This document shows positions 1-8,641 of a stretch of 18,572 bases of DNA, piece by piece. Source of the DNA: an uncultured Pseudomonadota bacterium (lineage in GTDB: Bacteria > Desulfobacterota_B > Binatia > UBA9968); assembly GCA_946478635.1 (NCBI GenBank), contig CAMLCX010000030.1:1-18572 (forward strand). The letters run 5' to 3'. A program made the position numbers and the translations under genes. Every line of letters starts with the position of its first letter. Positions within the stretch are counted from its first letter, which is position 1. A model generated the notes under the pieces. That model saw nothing but the letters and a program-made list of their open reading frames with translations, was not told where the DNA came from and searched no databases.

Positions 1-804
1 ATTAAGCTCGGCTACCGATCGGTGCTCTGTTTGCCGCTCCTGTCCGCCGGCACGGTGTTGGGCGTGCTGAGCATTTACGCGGACAATCGCAACGGCTTCG
101 ACGCGGAAGAAATCCGGCTGCTTTCAGGGCTCGCCAACGACATCGCCTTCGGCATCGTGACCCTGCGAACGCGCGCAGCGCACGAACAGAGCGCACAGCG
201 GCTGGAGCGCAGCATGGAATCCACGGTGCAGACGATCGCCGCTACAATCGAAATCCGCGATCCCTATACCGCCGGTCATCAGAATCGCGTCGCCGAGCTC
301 GCCGCCGCCATCGCGCGCGAAATGGACCTGCCGGACGACCAGATTCACGGCCTTCATCTGGCGAGCATGGTGCACGATGTCGGCAAGATTCAGATTCCGG
401 CGGAAATCCTGAGCAAGCCCACGCGCCTGACCGAAATTGAATACGAAATTATCAAGACCCACGCCCAGGCGGGCTACGACGTCTTGAAGGATGTGGACTT
501 CCCGTGGCCGATCGCGGACATTGTGTGGCAGCACCACGAACGGCTCGACGGCTCGGGTTACCCGCGCGGGCTGAAAACTGACGACATTCTCATCGAGGCA
601 AAAATCCTCGCCGTCGCGGATACGATCGAGGCGATGAGCGCGGCCCGGCCCTACCGGCCCGCGGTCGGGATTGACGCCGCCCTGAAAGAAATTGCCAGGT
701 GCCGCGGCACCCAGTACGACGCCTCCGCGGTGGACGCGTGCCTGCGCTTGTTCGGCGAAAAACGGTTCGCGTTCAACGAGCTGCGGCCAGGCGCGATGAT
801 CTGA
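1..804 (+). CDS. GAF/HD-GYP cyclic-di-GMP phosphodiesterase (5' end missing)
   Basis: The reading frame is open from the first base, so the N-terminus lies outside the window. Residues 1-60 or so look like the end of a GAF domain (hydrophobic strands around SVLCLPLLSAGTVLGVLSIYA). A short linker helix leads to a complete HD-GYP domain from about residue 70. The family's metal ligands are all visible: the His of AGHQNR, the HD pair of MVHDVGKI (H125, D126), the His of KTHAQ, the HH pair of QHHERLDGSGYP (H178, H179) and the Asp of AVAD. HD-GYP enzymes hydrolyse cyclic-di-GMP to pGpG and/or GMP, so this copy should be catalytically competent. The stop TGA is 20 bases before the next gene on the same strand, which carries the same two C-terminal domains, so the two are probably co-transcribed paralogues. 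Any DNA-binding, REC or further sensor domain upstream cannot be seen. Confidence 0.93.
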   Translation: MKLGYRSVLCLPLLSAGTVLGVLSIYADNRNGFDAEEIRLLSGLANDIAFGIVTLRTRAAHEQSAQRLERSMESTVQTIAATIEIRDPYTAGHQNRVAELAAAIAREMDLPDDQIHGLHLASMVHDVGKIQIPAEILSKPTRLTEIEYEIIKTHAQAGYDVLKDVDFPWPIADIVWQHHERLDGSGYPRGLKTDDILIEAKILAVADTIEAMSAARPYRPAVGIDAALKEIARCRGTQYDASAVDACLRLFGEKRFAFNELRPGAMI

Positions 805-824
805 CCCGTGCCCGGGCGGAAATC

Positions 825-3758
825 ATGGACAAGGACAGCACACCGTCAGCGGCCCGACAGGCTAGCAAATTCTCCTGGTTCGACACGCCCAGCAAGATCC
901 TCGCTGTCCTTGCGTTTGTTCTTGCCGCAGCGGGCGCCTTGCTGTTCTATACCGAGAGCGCGCAACTCAAAGACGAAATGCATCGCGATCTGACGGAGAT
1001 CGCCAACCAGAAAGCGAGCCGTCTCTCCGCCTGGTTTACGGAGCGGCAGGGCGATGCTTATTTGCTCGGTCACGATCCCTTCTTCGGCGCAAGCGTCGCC
1101 CGCTGGTTGGCTTCGGGAGGGCCTTTCGGGCAGGAATCAACAGCTATCGAGGCGCGTCTCGCGGCACTGATTGGCACCTATGACTATGGTGGCATCATCC
1201 TGTTTGACCGCCAGGGAAACCGCAAGCTGGCAGTTGGATCAAGCATCGTAACCGGGCCGAAGAACCTCGAACAGGTGATCAGGGCCGCGAACAGCGAAAC
1301 CATCGGGGTCTCCGACTTTGATATTTTGGATGCGCCAGGCCAAAAGGCCGTGCTCGAATTCTTTGCGCCGGTGCTGGCGGTCGAAAATGGCGCGCTGAAA
1401 CCGGTTGCGGTCGTACTACTGCGCGTTCTCCCGGACACGTTCATTTTCCCGCTGCTGGAGGAACCGCTGCTGCTGAAACTGAGCACCGAATCCATCCTGG
1501 TGCGGCGCGAGCGCGAGGAGGTCGTATTTCTTACGGACGTACGCAACGCGAAGGCTACCGCGCTAAACCTGCGTTTCCCCATCAATCGGCCGGATCTTCC
1601 CGCCGCCATGGCTGCGCGCGGCATCGAGGGGGTTGTGGAAGGCGTTGACTATGCCGGGCGACGCGTGGTCGCCGCGCTGCGCGCCGTGCCCGGACCGGAT
1701 TGGCGTCTGGTGGTGAAGATCGACAGGGACGAGGCCAATGCCCGGATTTACAGTCTTGCGCTGAAGCTCGCCGCGATGATGCTATTCGTGTTCGTCATCG
1801 CCGCGTGGGTAGTCGTTCTGTGGTGGCGTTCCGTGGCTACGCGCCAGGCTTTGCACGATGCCAAAGTCGCGCTCGAGCGCCAGGCGCTGGTAAAGCACTT
1901 TGACTACCTCTCGAGATACGCGAACGACATGATCGTCCTACTCGACGACGAGTTTCGCATCGTCGAAGTCAACGATCGCGCCGTCGAGGCGTTCCAATGG
2001 CGGCGCGAGGAATTGATCGGCGCCCCGCGCTCGATCCTGCGGGCGCCCGGACACGAAAAGGACGATGTGGATCTGCAGCGGCAGCTGGGATCCTCGGACA
2101 GCGCGCTGTTCGAGACCGTGAACTGCCGCAAGGACGGTTCGACCTTTCCGGTCGAGGTCAGCCTGCGGCGGGTGGAGATCGAGCGAAAACGCTACTACCA
2201 GGGCATAGCGCGCGACATTACCGAGCGCAAACAGGCGGATGAAGCGCTTCGCGCATCACAGCACCTCATCGAAGGGATATTAAACACAATACCCGTGAGG
2301 GTATTTTGGAAGGACAAGAATCTCGTTTACTTGGGCTGTAACACGATATTCGCGCGCGATGCGGGATTTGCCGATCCAAGGGACGTCATCGGCAAAGATG
2401 ATTATCAGATGGGGTGGCGTGATCAGGCGGAATTGTATCGGGCCGATGACCGCCAGGTCATCGAGAGCGGGCGCTCCAAATTGTTAATCGAAGAACCCCA
2501 GACAACCCCCGAGGGAAACAGCATCACGCTGCTTACGAGCAAGCTGCCGCTGCGTGATTCCAAGGGGGAGGTCAGCGGCGTACTTGGGACGTATCTGGAT
2601 ATTACCGAGCGCAAGCAAATCGAAGAGACTCGGCTCGCCGCGCTGCGACGCATACAGGCACAGCGCGATGCCGTCGGCGCCCTGACCCTTTCCGATGCGC
2701 TCATCGCGGGCGATGTCGAGCGGTTCGCGCGCGAGATCACTGAACTCGCGGTGAAGACGGCCGGCGTGGAGCGGGCCAATGTCTGGCTCTTCAATGAGGA
2801 CGAAACGGAACTGCGCTGTATCGATCTGTACGAGGCGACGCCGGCGCGGCACTCGGCCGGCGGTGTGCTCAGCGAGTCGCAGTTCACCAACGAGTTCGAG
2901 GTTCTGAAGAACTCCAGCTTCGTGGACGCCGACGATCCGTTGACCGACCCGCGCACGGCGGCGGGTTACGTCGAGGGCTATCTCAAACCGCTGCGAATCA
3001 CGTCGGTGCTGGACGCGGTGGTGCGGATCTCTGGCAAACACCTGGGGCTTCTGTGTCTCGAGCACGTGGAGAAGCCGCACCACTGGGAGCACGATGAGAT
3101 TACCTTCGCGTGCCAGCTCGCCGATAAGATCGCCCTCGCCTTGGCCAATCGGGTCCGGCGCGAGGCGGCGGAAAGGATGCAGCGCAGCCTGAGAGATACA
3201 GTCGAGGCGATCGCGCTCACCGTTGAGATGCGCGATCCATTCACTGCCGGTCATCATAAGCGGACGGCCGAGCTTGCCGCCGCCGTGGCCGGCGAACTTG
3301 GCCTGTCGGCGGAGCGGATCGAGGGCGTCCGGCTGGGCGCGACGATCTTCGACATCGGCAAGATCTCGATCCCGGCGGAGATTCTCAACCGCCCGGGGCA
3401 GCTGCGCAAGCATGAACTCCAGCTCGTCAAGACACACACGCAGGTCGGCTATGAGATCGTCAAAAACATCGAATTCCCGTGGCCGGTCGCCGGTATGATC
3501 CTGCACCACCACGAGCGGCTCGATGGCTCGGGTTACCCCGAAGGACTGAAGGGCGAGGAGATCCCGCTGGAGGCGCGCATTCTCGCAGTCGCCGATGTGG
3601 CCGAGGCGATGTGCTCGCACCGGCCCCACCGCCCCGCCCTCGGCGTGGACGCCGCGCTGGCGGAGATCACCGCGCACAAGGGTACGCTGTATGACGCCGC
3701 GGTGGTGGAAGCGTGCGTAAAACTTTTCCGCGAACAACGTTTTGTATTTCCAACTTGA
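825..3758 (+). CDS. Membrane sensor: Cache-like, PAS-PAS-GAF, HD-GYP with degenerate HD motif
   Basis: The frame is open from 699, but ATG 825 has GGCGGA just upstream and removes an Arg-rich stretch that overlaps the preceding gene, giving 977 residues. One transmembrane helix lies at about 24-43 and a second at about 311-333. Between them is an extracytoplasmic region of about 265 residues, probably Cache-like. The cytoplasmic part holds two PAS domains (about 350-470 and 477-600, each ending in a DITERKQ-type motif), a GAF domain (about 615-775) and an HD-GYP domain (about 787-977). The HD-GYP retains AGHHKR, KTHTQ, HHHERLDGSGYP and AVAD, but the HD pair reads FDIGK: F842 replaces the metal-ligand His that its neighbour keeps. 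Phosphodiesterase activity may therefore be lost or altered, leaving a sensory or binding role. The domain family is certain, while substrate and signal are unknown. Confidence 0.93.
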   Translation: MDKDSTPSAARQASKFSWFDTPSKILAVLAFVLAAAGALLFYTESAQLKDEMHRDLTEIANQKASRLSAWFTERQGDAYLLGHDPFFGASVARWLASGGPFGQESTAIEARLAALIGTYDYGGIILFDRQGNRKLAVGSSIVTGPKNLEQVIRAANSETIGVSDFDILDAPGQKAVLEFFAPVLAVENGALKPVAVVLLRVLPDTFIFPLLEEPLLLKLSTESILVRREREEVVFLTDVRNAKATALNLRFPINRPDLPAAMAARGIEGVVEGVDYAGRRVVAALRAVPGPDWRLVVKIDRDEANARIYSLALKLAAMMLFVFVIAAWVVVLWWRSVATRQALHDAKVALERQALVKHFDYLSRYANDMIVLLDDEFRIVEVNDRAVEAFQWRREELIGAPRSILRAPGHEKDDVDLQRQLGSSDSALFETVNCRKDGSTFPVEVSLRRVEIERKRYYQGIARDITERKQADEALRASQHLIEGILNTIPVRVFWKDKNLVYLGCNTIFARDAGFADPRDVIGKDDYQMGWRDQAELYRADDRQVIESGRSKLLIEEPQTTPEGNSITLLTSKLPLRDSKGEVSGVLGTYLDITERKQIEETRLAALRRIQAQRDAVGALTLSDALIAGDVERFAREITELAVKTAGVERANVWLFNEDETELRCIDLYEATPARHSAGGVLSESQFTNEFEVLKNSSFVDADDPLTDPRTAAGYVEGYLKPLRITSVLDAVVRISGKHLGLLCLEHVEKPHHWEHDEITFACQLADKIALALANRVRREAAERMQRSLRDTVEAIALTVEMRDPFTAGHHKRTAELAAAVAGELGLSAERIEGVRLGATIFDIGKISIPAEILNRPGQLRKHELQLVKTHTQVGYEIVKNIEFPWPVAGMILHHHERLDGSGYPEGLKGEEIPLEARILAVADVAEAMCSHRPHRPALGVDAALAEITAHKGTLYDAAVVEACVKLFREQRFVFPT

Positions 3759-3799
3759 GCGACGACAGGCTGACGAGTGGGAACGGCAGAGTCGATTTG

Positions 3800-3829
3800 A
3801 AAAAGTTCGAGTCACCCGATTGTGACTCG
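3800..3829 (-). terminator. Probable intrinsic terminator of the GGDEF remnant
   Basis: CGAGTCAC (3808-3815) and GTGACTCG (3822-3829) form a perfect 8-bp stem with a 6-base loop. On the minus strand the stem is followed by AACTTTTTC, a T-rich tract. It overlaps the last codons and stop of the minus-strand gene, and it also lies between two convergent genes, so it may act in both directions, although the plus-strand side lacks a T-run. Confidence 0.6.
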
Positions 3830-4237
3830 GTCGCGCCCGTTCTGTTTGCTGCGGTACATCATCGCGTCCGCTCGCTTCAGAATCGAGAGTGGAGTATCCG
3901 CGATTGTGGAAATCGTGCCTCCGGTCGAGATGGTTACGCACAGGGGGCCGGTGTCCGTTTCAACCCGTGAATTCCGCACAAGCATGCATAGTCTTTCGGC
4001 GATATCGGTCAGAATCTCCGCGTTGGCGTTGGAAAATAATCCTACGAATTCCTCTCCTCCCCAACGTCCGATTAGTATCGAACGGTCTGCAAGATGACGC
4101 CAGCGTCTTTGTAACCGTCTGGAGCGCGCGATCGCGGCTTTATTCCAGTACGTAATTCGCCTTTTGCGGTCGACGAAGTAAAGGCCGTCGTGCAGATTAT
4201 CCAACACGCGCGCGATATCGTGGCGCATCTCTGACAT
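3812..4237 (-). pseudogene. Decayed PAS/GGDEF diguanylate cyclase (internal deletion plus frameshift)
   Basis: A 141-codon frame starts at ATG 4237 behind a good ribosome site (AGAGGAGA). It begins as a PAS domain (LDNLHDGLYFVDRKRRITYWNKAA) and ends as the C-terminal half of a GGDEF domain (IGRWGGEEFVGLF, then RADAMMYRSKQNGRDRV). The join between them, IARSRRLQRRWRHLADRSIL, fits neither domain. In another minus-strand frame, 4133-4074 reads DRALQTVTKTLASSCRPFDT, exactly the GGDEF segment expected before IGRWGGEEF. Removing one base at about 4073 would join FDT to IGRWGGEEF. So most of the PAS domain and the N-terminal GGDEF half, including its metal-binding strand, are deleted near 4134-4145, and a one-base insertion follows. 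The two changes together keep the frame open. Cyclic-di-GMP synthesis by this product is very unlikely although the GGEEF signature survives. Confidence 0.85.
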
Positions 4238-4524
4238 GACTCTTCTCCTCTTTAGGCTTCATGGCCTACTGTTGTCCGTTGGGTCGCGGCGCACAGAGTT
4301 CTGAACTTTCCCTCGATCTGCGCAACATTGATACCAGATGCGTGAGTCTCGCAACCAAGAAAATTCCGGCGTCGACTTCTCGTGTCTGAGAATAACGAAC
4401 TGCGAATTTGCAGTTTTAAGAATAAAAACGGACGCACAGCTGATATGGCTAGGTATTTCTCGAAAATAGGCCTACAATTTCCCGATGTGAGAAGCCAAAA
4501 TTTGTTTAGCGAAGTGGCGGCGAG

Positions 4525-4711
4525 AAAAGAGGTTCGCCTGTCGGCGAACAGTCAGTTCGTAGTTCGTAGCCCGGATGCAGCGCAGCGGAATCCGGGGTGT
4601 TTTTGCGTTGAAGAATTTGCACAGGCTGCGCGAACATTCACGATAGCAAGACACGCTTCTTCCCAGACGGGGCTGGGAAAAAGAGGTTCGCCTGTCGGGG
4701 AACAGTCAGTT
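4525..4711. repeat. 33-base direct repeat pair, hairpin-bearing
   Basis: Copies at 4525-4557 and 4679-4711 differ at one base. The first contains a perfect stem GTTCGCC (4532-4538) / GGCGAAC (4543-4549) with a TGTC loop; the second carries the mismatch in the right arm. The 154-base period encloses the REP-like hairpin at 4570-4596. Confidence 0.8.
4570..4596. repeat. REP-like hairpin (CCCGGAT ... ATCCGGG)
   Basis: The arms CCCGGAT (4570-4576) and ATCCGGG (4590-4596) flank a 13-base loop GCAGCGCAGCGGA, preceded by GTAG. This matches the widely dispersed class of extragenic palindromes of the type GTAGCCCGGAT...ATCCGGG seen in many proteobacterial genomes. Confidence 0.7.
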
Positions 4712-4756
4712 TGGTTAGGGTGCACTGGCGCACCGGTCAGTCTCGGAATATCTCGC

Positions 4757-4861
4757 GCAAAGAACGCAAAGGGCGCAAAGCAAAGAAATCGGATTATGTC
4801 CCGCAAAGGCGCTAAGGGGCAAAGTTAAGAGAATAAGAATTCTGAACTTAGCGTCTTTGCG
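4757..4861. repeat. GCAAAG-type repeats with 15-base inverted repeat
   Basis: Several GCAAAG units occur from about 4757. CGCAAAGGCGCTAAG (4802-4816) is mirrored by CTTAGCGTCTTTGCG (4847-4861) with one mismatch and a 30-base spacer. Similar CGCAAAG/CTTTGCG runs are common intergenic repeats in environmental genomes. No coding potential is apparent. Confidence 0.7.
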
Positions 4862-5005
4862 CCCCTTCGATAGACTCAGGACATGCTTGGCGGGAAGAAA
4901 TTCCGAATCCGAGAGTCTTCGACTTCCGGGTATTTAAGCGCCACGCTATGACAAACATGTTGGTGTTAGTTTTTGGATAGCAATACGAGGAGCATCGAAA
5001 AACCT

Positions 5006-8000
5006 ATGAACGACACTATCGGTGAACGCCGGTCGGTGCGGCGGAAGGTGACAGTGGACGGCAACGAGGCAGCCGCTTCGGTGGCGTATCGTGTAAGCGA
5101 GGTCATCGCCATTTATCCGATCACTCCCAGTTCGACCATGGGCGAGCTCGCGGACCAGTGGTCGAGCCAGGGGAGTAAAAACCTCTGGGGTAATGTTCCG
5201 GACGTGGTCGAAATGCAGTCCGAGGCGGGAGCGGCGGGCGCCGTGCATGGCGCGCTTCAGGCGGGCGCGCTGGCGACGACGTTCACGGCCTCCCAGGGGC
5301 TGCTTCTGATGATCCCCAATATGTATAAGATCGCCGGCGAGTTGACGCCTTTCACGATGCACGTTGCCGCGCGCACCGTAGCCACTCATGCGTTGTCGAT
5401 CTTCGGCGATCACTCGGACGTCATGGCCTGCCGCCAGACCGGCTTCGCCATGCTCTGCTCCGCATCGGTGCAGGAAGCGCAGGATTTCGCCGCCATCGCG
5501 CACGCTGCAACGCTCGAGTCGCGCGTCCCGTTCGTGCATTTTTTCGACGGCTTTCGCACTTCCCACGAAATCGCAAAAATCGAAGAGCTGCACGACGATG
5601 ATCTCCGCCTGCTGATACCGGAGGACAAGGTGCAGGCGCACCGGGAGCGCGCCCTGACTCCGGACCGGCCGGTGCTGCGCGGCACCGCGCAGAACCCCGA
5701 CGTGTTTTTCCAGGCGCGCGAGTCGATCAACTGCTTTTACGACGACTGCCCGGCGATCGTCGAGAAGATCATGGAGCAATTCGCCGGCTTGACGGGCCGG
5801 CGCTACAGCCTGTTTGACTATTCCGGCCACCCGGAGGCCGAACGCGTGATCGTGCTGATGGGTTCGGCGGCTGAAACCGTCGACGAGACTGTGCAGTATC
5901 TGGCCGGCCGTGGAGAAAAAGTCGGGCTCCTCAAGGTCAGACTATTCCGGCCTTTCTCCGTCGCCGCGCTGCGCGCCAAACTGCCGCCCACCACTCGCGC
6001 CATCGCCGTGCTCGACAGGACCAAGGAGCCGGGCGCGGTGGGCGATCCGCTCTATCTCGAAGTTCTGGCGGCGCTCGCCGAGACACGCGCCGAAGGCGAG
6101 CCCATGGGCGCGCGGCCGCGCGTGCTCGCCGGCCGCTACGGCTTGTCATCAAAGGAGTTCACGCCGGCCATGGTGCAAGCGGTCTTCGACGAGTTGGCAA
6201 AAGGCCGACCGCAGAACCACTTCACGATCGGCATCATCGACGATGTGACACACCGGTCGCTTGTCTGGGACCCGTCGTTTCGCACTGAGGGCGCCGATGT
6301 CGACACGGCGCTCTTCTACGGACTGGGCGCCGACGGCACCGTGGGCGCCAACAAGAACTCGATTAAAATCATCGGCGAGGAGACCGACCGCTACATCCAG
6401 GGTTACTTTGTTTACGACTCAAAAAAATCCGGCGCCATCACCATCTCGCACCTGCGCGCGGGGCCGCGACCGATCCAATCGGCCTACCTCATCACCCACG
6501 CAAAGTTTGTCGCCTGCCACCAGTTCGAATTCGTCGATAAGATCGATGTGCTCGAACACGCAGCGACCGGGGCGGTGTTTTTGCTCAACGCGCCGGACGC
6601 GCCGCGCGGCCTTTGGGAGCGCCTGCCGCGCGAGATGCAAGAACAGATCGTCGAGAAAAAAATCCGCTTCTTCGCCATCGACGCCTACGCGGTGGCCAAG
6701 GAAACCGGCATGGGCGGACGCATCAACACGATCATGCAGACTTGCTATTTTGCCATTTCGGGCGTTCTGCCGCGCGACGAAGCCATCGGAAAAATCAAGA
6801 AAGCGATCGAGAAGACCTACGGCAAGATGGGCGTGGACGTGGTGCGGCGAAACTTCGAGGCGGTAGACCAGACGCTTGCGCACCTCCATGAGATTGTACT
6901 GCCGGGCACGGCAAGCGCGGCGCGTCACCGCCCTCCGCTGGTCTCCGAGCAAGCCCCCGACTTCGTGCAAAAAGTCACAGCGGTGATGATGGCGGGAAAA
7001 GGCGATCTGCTCCCCGTGAGCGCATTTCCCGTTGACGGCACCTGGTCCATGGGCACGGCAAAATGGGAGAAGCGCAGTATCGCCCAGGAGATTCCGGTGT
7101 GGGACACGTCGATATGCATCCAGTGCAACATGTGCGCGCTGGTCTGCCCTCATGCCGCGATCCGCGCCAAAGTCTATGACCCGGCGGAGCTCGGCGATGC
7201 GCCGACCACTTTCCAGTCGACGCCCTACAAGGGGCTCGACTTCAAGAACAAAGCCTACACAATCCAGGTGGCGCCGGAAGACTGCACCGGCTGTAATTTA
7301 TGCGTGAACGTCTGCCCGGCCAAGGACCGCACGAACCCGCGCCACAAGGCGATCGACATGAAGCCGCAGGCGCCGCTGCGTGACGCGGAGCGCGAGAATT
7401 ACGCATTCTTCCTCGGCCTGCCGGAGATCGACCGCAGCGAGGTCACGCGCCTTGATCACAAGGGCTCGCAGTTCCTCGAGCCGCTCTTCGAATATTCGGG
7501 AGCGTGCGCGGGTTGTGGCGAGACGCCTTATATCAAACTGCTGACACAACTCTTCGGCGACCGGCTGCTCATTGCCAACGCCACCGGCTGTTCGTCGATC
7601 TACGGCGGCAATCTGCCGACCACGCCGTACACGACCAACCGTGACGGGCGCGGTCCGGCCTGGGCCAATTCGTTGTTCGAGGACAACGCTGAATTCGGCC
7701 TCGGCTTTCGCCTCGCGCTCGACAGCCATATGGCCGGCGCGCGCAACCTGCTTGAGACGCTCGGCGGCAAACTGGACAGTAAACTGGTGCGGGAACTGCT
7801 TGGCGCCGATCAGTCGAGCGAGCTCGGCATCGGCGCGCAGCGCGAGCGCGTCAAAGCGCTCCGCTCAAGGCTTGCCGCCATCGTCGCGCCCGAGGCGCGC
7901 CGGCTCGAAACCATGGCCGACTATCTTGTCAGAAAAAGCGTCTGGCTGGTGGGCGGTGACGGTTGGGCTTACGACATCGGATACGGCGGCCTCGACCATG

Positions 8001-8632
8001 TGCTGGCCGGTGGCCGCAACGTAAACGTGCTGGTCTTGGATACCGAGGTTTACTCCAATACCGGCGGCCAGCAATCGAAGGCGACGCCGCTCGGCGCGGT
8101 GGCGAAATTCGCCTCGGCGGGAAAGAGCGTGGCAAAAAAAGATTTGGGACTGCTGGCAAACAGCTACGGCCATGTGTACGTCGCGCGCGTCGCCATGGGC
8201 GCCAAAATGGCGCAAACGGCGCAGGCCTTTATCGAGGCCGAAGCCTACCCCGGTCCTTCGCTCATCATCGCCTACAGCCATTGCATCGCCCATGGCTACG
8301 ACATGGCTCACGGCATGACGCAGCAGAAACTGGCGGTGGATTCCGGCGTGTGGCCGCTCTACCGCTTCGATCCGCGCCGTCTGGCCAGGGGCGAACCGCC
8401 GCTCCATCTCGACTACGGTCCGCCCAAGGCGCGCGTGGCCGACTACATGCGCAACGAGGCGCGCTTCCGCGTGGTCGAGCGCACCGACCCGGCGCGCTTC
8501 AAGCATTTTCTCAAGGAAGCTCACGAGGCGGCGCAGAAGCGCTACGCGCTTTACGAGCAGCTCGCGGGCATCACGGTGCCCCAGGTCGAAGCCAAGGACG
8601 AAGACACCGACGGCGTGACGCCGGCAAAGTAG
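5006..8632 (+). CDS. nifJ: Pyruvate:ferredoxin (flavodoxin) oxidoreductase, single-chain NifJ type
   Basis: This enzyme oxidises pyruvate with CoA to acetyl-CoA and CO2 and reduces ferredoxin or flavodoxin, using thiamine diphosphate and three 4Fe-4S clusters. All fused domains are present in 1208 residues, the usual NifJ length. They are the N-terminal pyrimidine-binding domain (YPITPSS, 37-43), the transketolase-C-like and gamma domains, and a two-cluster ferredoxin domain (CIQCNMCALVCP from C704, CTGCNLCVNVCP from C760). The C-terminal TPP domain has the proximal-cluster cysteines C834, C837 and C1093 and the motif GDGWAYDIG (D985). A TTG at 4973 in frame is possible, but ATG 5006 is preferred. 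Its nearest Shine-Dalgarno (GAGGAG, 4987-4992) is 13 bases away, longer than ideal, so the start is less certain than the gene. The next gene starts 9 bases after the stop. Other 2-oxoacids as substrate cannot be excluded. Confidence 0.97.
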   Translation: MNDTIGERRSVRRKVTVDGNEAAASVAYRVSEVIAIYPITPSSTMGELADQWSSQGSKNLWGNVPDVVEMQSEAGAAGAVHGALQAGALATTFTASQGLLLMIPNMYKIAGELTPFTMHVAARTVATHALSIFGDHSDVMACRQTGFAMLCSASVQEAQDFAAIAHAATLESRVPFVHFFDGFRTSHEIAKIEELHDDDLRLLIPEDKVQAHRERALTPDRPVLRGTAQNPDVFFQARESINCFYDDCPAIVEKIMEQFAGLTGRRYSLFDYSGHPEAERVIVLMGSAAETVDETVQYLAGRGEKVGLLKVRLFRPFSVAALRAKLPPTTRAIAVLDRTKEPGAVGDPLYLEVLAALAETRAEGEPMGARPRVLAGRYGLSSKEFTPAMVQAVFDELAKGRPQNHFTIGIIDDVTHRSLVWDPSFRTEGADVDTALFYGLGADGTVGANKNSIKIIGEETDRYIQGYFVYDSKKSGAITISHLRAGPRPIQSAYLITHAKFVACHQFEFVDKIDVLEHAATGAVFLLNAPDAPRGLWERLPREMQEQIVEKKIRFFAIDAYAVAKETGMGGRINTIMQTCYFAISGVLPRDEAIGKIKKAIEKTYGKMGVDVVRRNFEAVDQTLAHLHEIVLPGTASAARHRPPLVSEQAPDFVQKVTAVMMAGKGDLLPVSAFPVDGTWSMGTAKWEKRSIAQEIPVWDTSICIQCNMCALVCPHAAIRAKVYDPAELGDAPTTFQSTPYKGLDFKNKAYTIQVAPEDCTGCNLCVNVCPAKDRTNPRHKAIDMKPQAPLRDAERENYAFFLGLPEIDRSEVTRLDHKGSQFLEPLFEYSGACAGCGETPYIKLLTQLFGDRLLIANATGCSSIYGGNLPTTPYTTNRDGRGPAWANSLFEDNAEFGLGFRLALDSHMAGARNLLETLGGKLDSKLVRELLGADQSSELGIGAQRERVKALRSRLAAIVAPEARRLETMADYLVRKSVWLVGGDGWAYDIGYGGLDHVLAGGRNVNVLVLDTEVYSNTGGQQSKATPLGAVAKFASAGKSVAKKDLGLLANSYGHVYVARVAMGAKMAQTAQAFIEAEAYPGPSLIIAYSHCIAHGYDMAHGMTQQKLAVDSGVWPLYRFDPRRLARGEPPLHLDYGPPKARVADYMRNEARFRVVERTDPARFKHFLKEAHEAAQKRYALYEQLAGITVPQVEAKDEDTDGVTPAK

Positions 8633-8641
8633 GAGGACGAG

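Larger units (their letters stand above)
4238..5005. other. Intergenic region of about 770 bases, no convincing gene, rich in repeats
   Basis: Reading frames here (for example 4382-4828 plus) run through hairpins and low-complexity GCAAAG repeats and resemble no protein family, so they are not called as genes. The region holds a REP-like hairpin, a 33-base direct repeat, a further hairpin (TTCCCAG/CTGGGAA, 4660-4679), a 15-base inverted repeat and a CTTCGA...CTCAGGA element (4863-4881). No clear promoter for nifJ could be picked out. Confidence 0.7.

Noticed and set aside
2484..3941. Minus-strand open frame of 485 codons opposite the HD-GYP sensor
   Set aside because: It is a shadow of the high-GC sensor gene: Arg/His/Asp-rich composition without domains, and the plus-strand frame explains all the sequence.
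4252..4437. Minus-strand 61-codon frame upstream of the GGDEF remnant
   Set aside because: No ribosome site, no similarity, and base use like the surrounding noncoding DNA.
4382..4828. Open frame of 148 codons upstream of nifJ
   Set aside because: It runs through hairpin repeats and GCAAAG low-complexity sequence, has no family resemblance and no good ribosome site.
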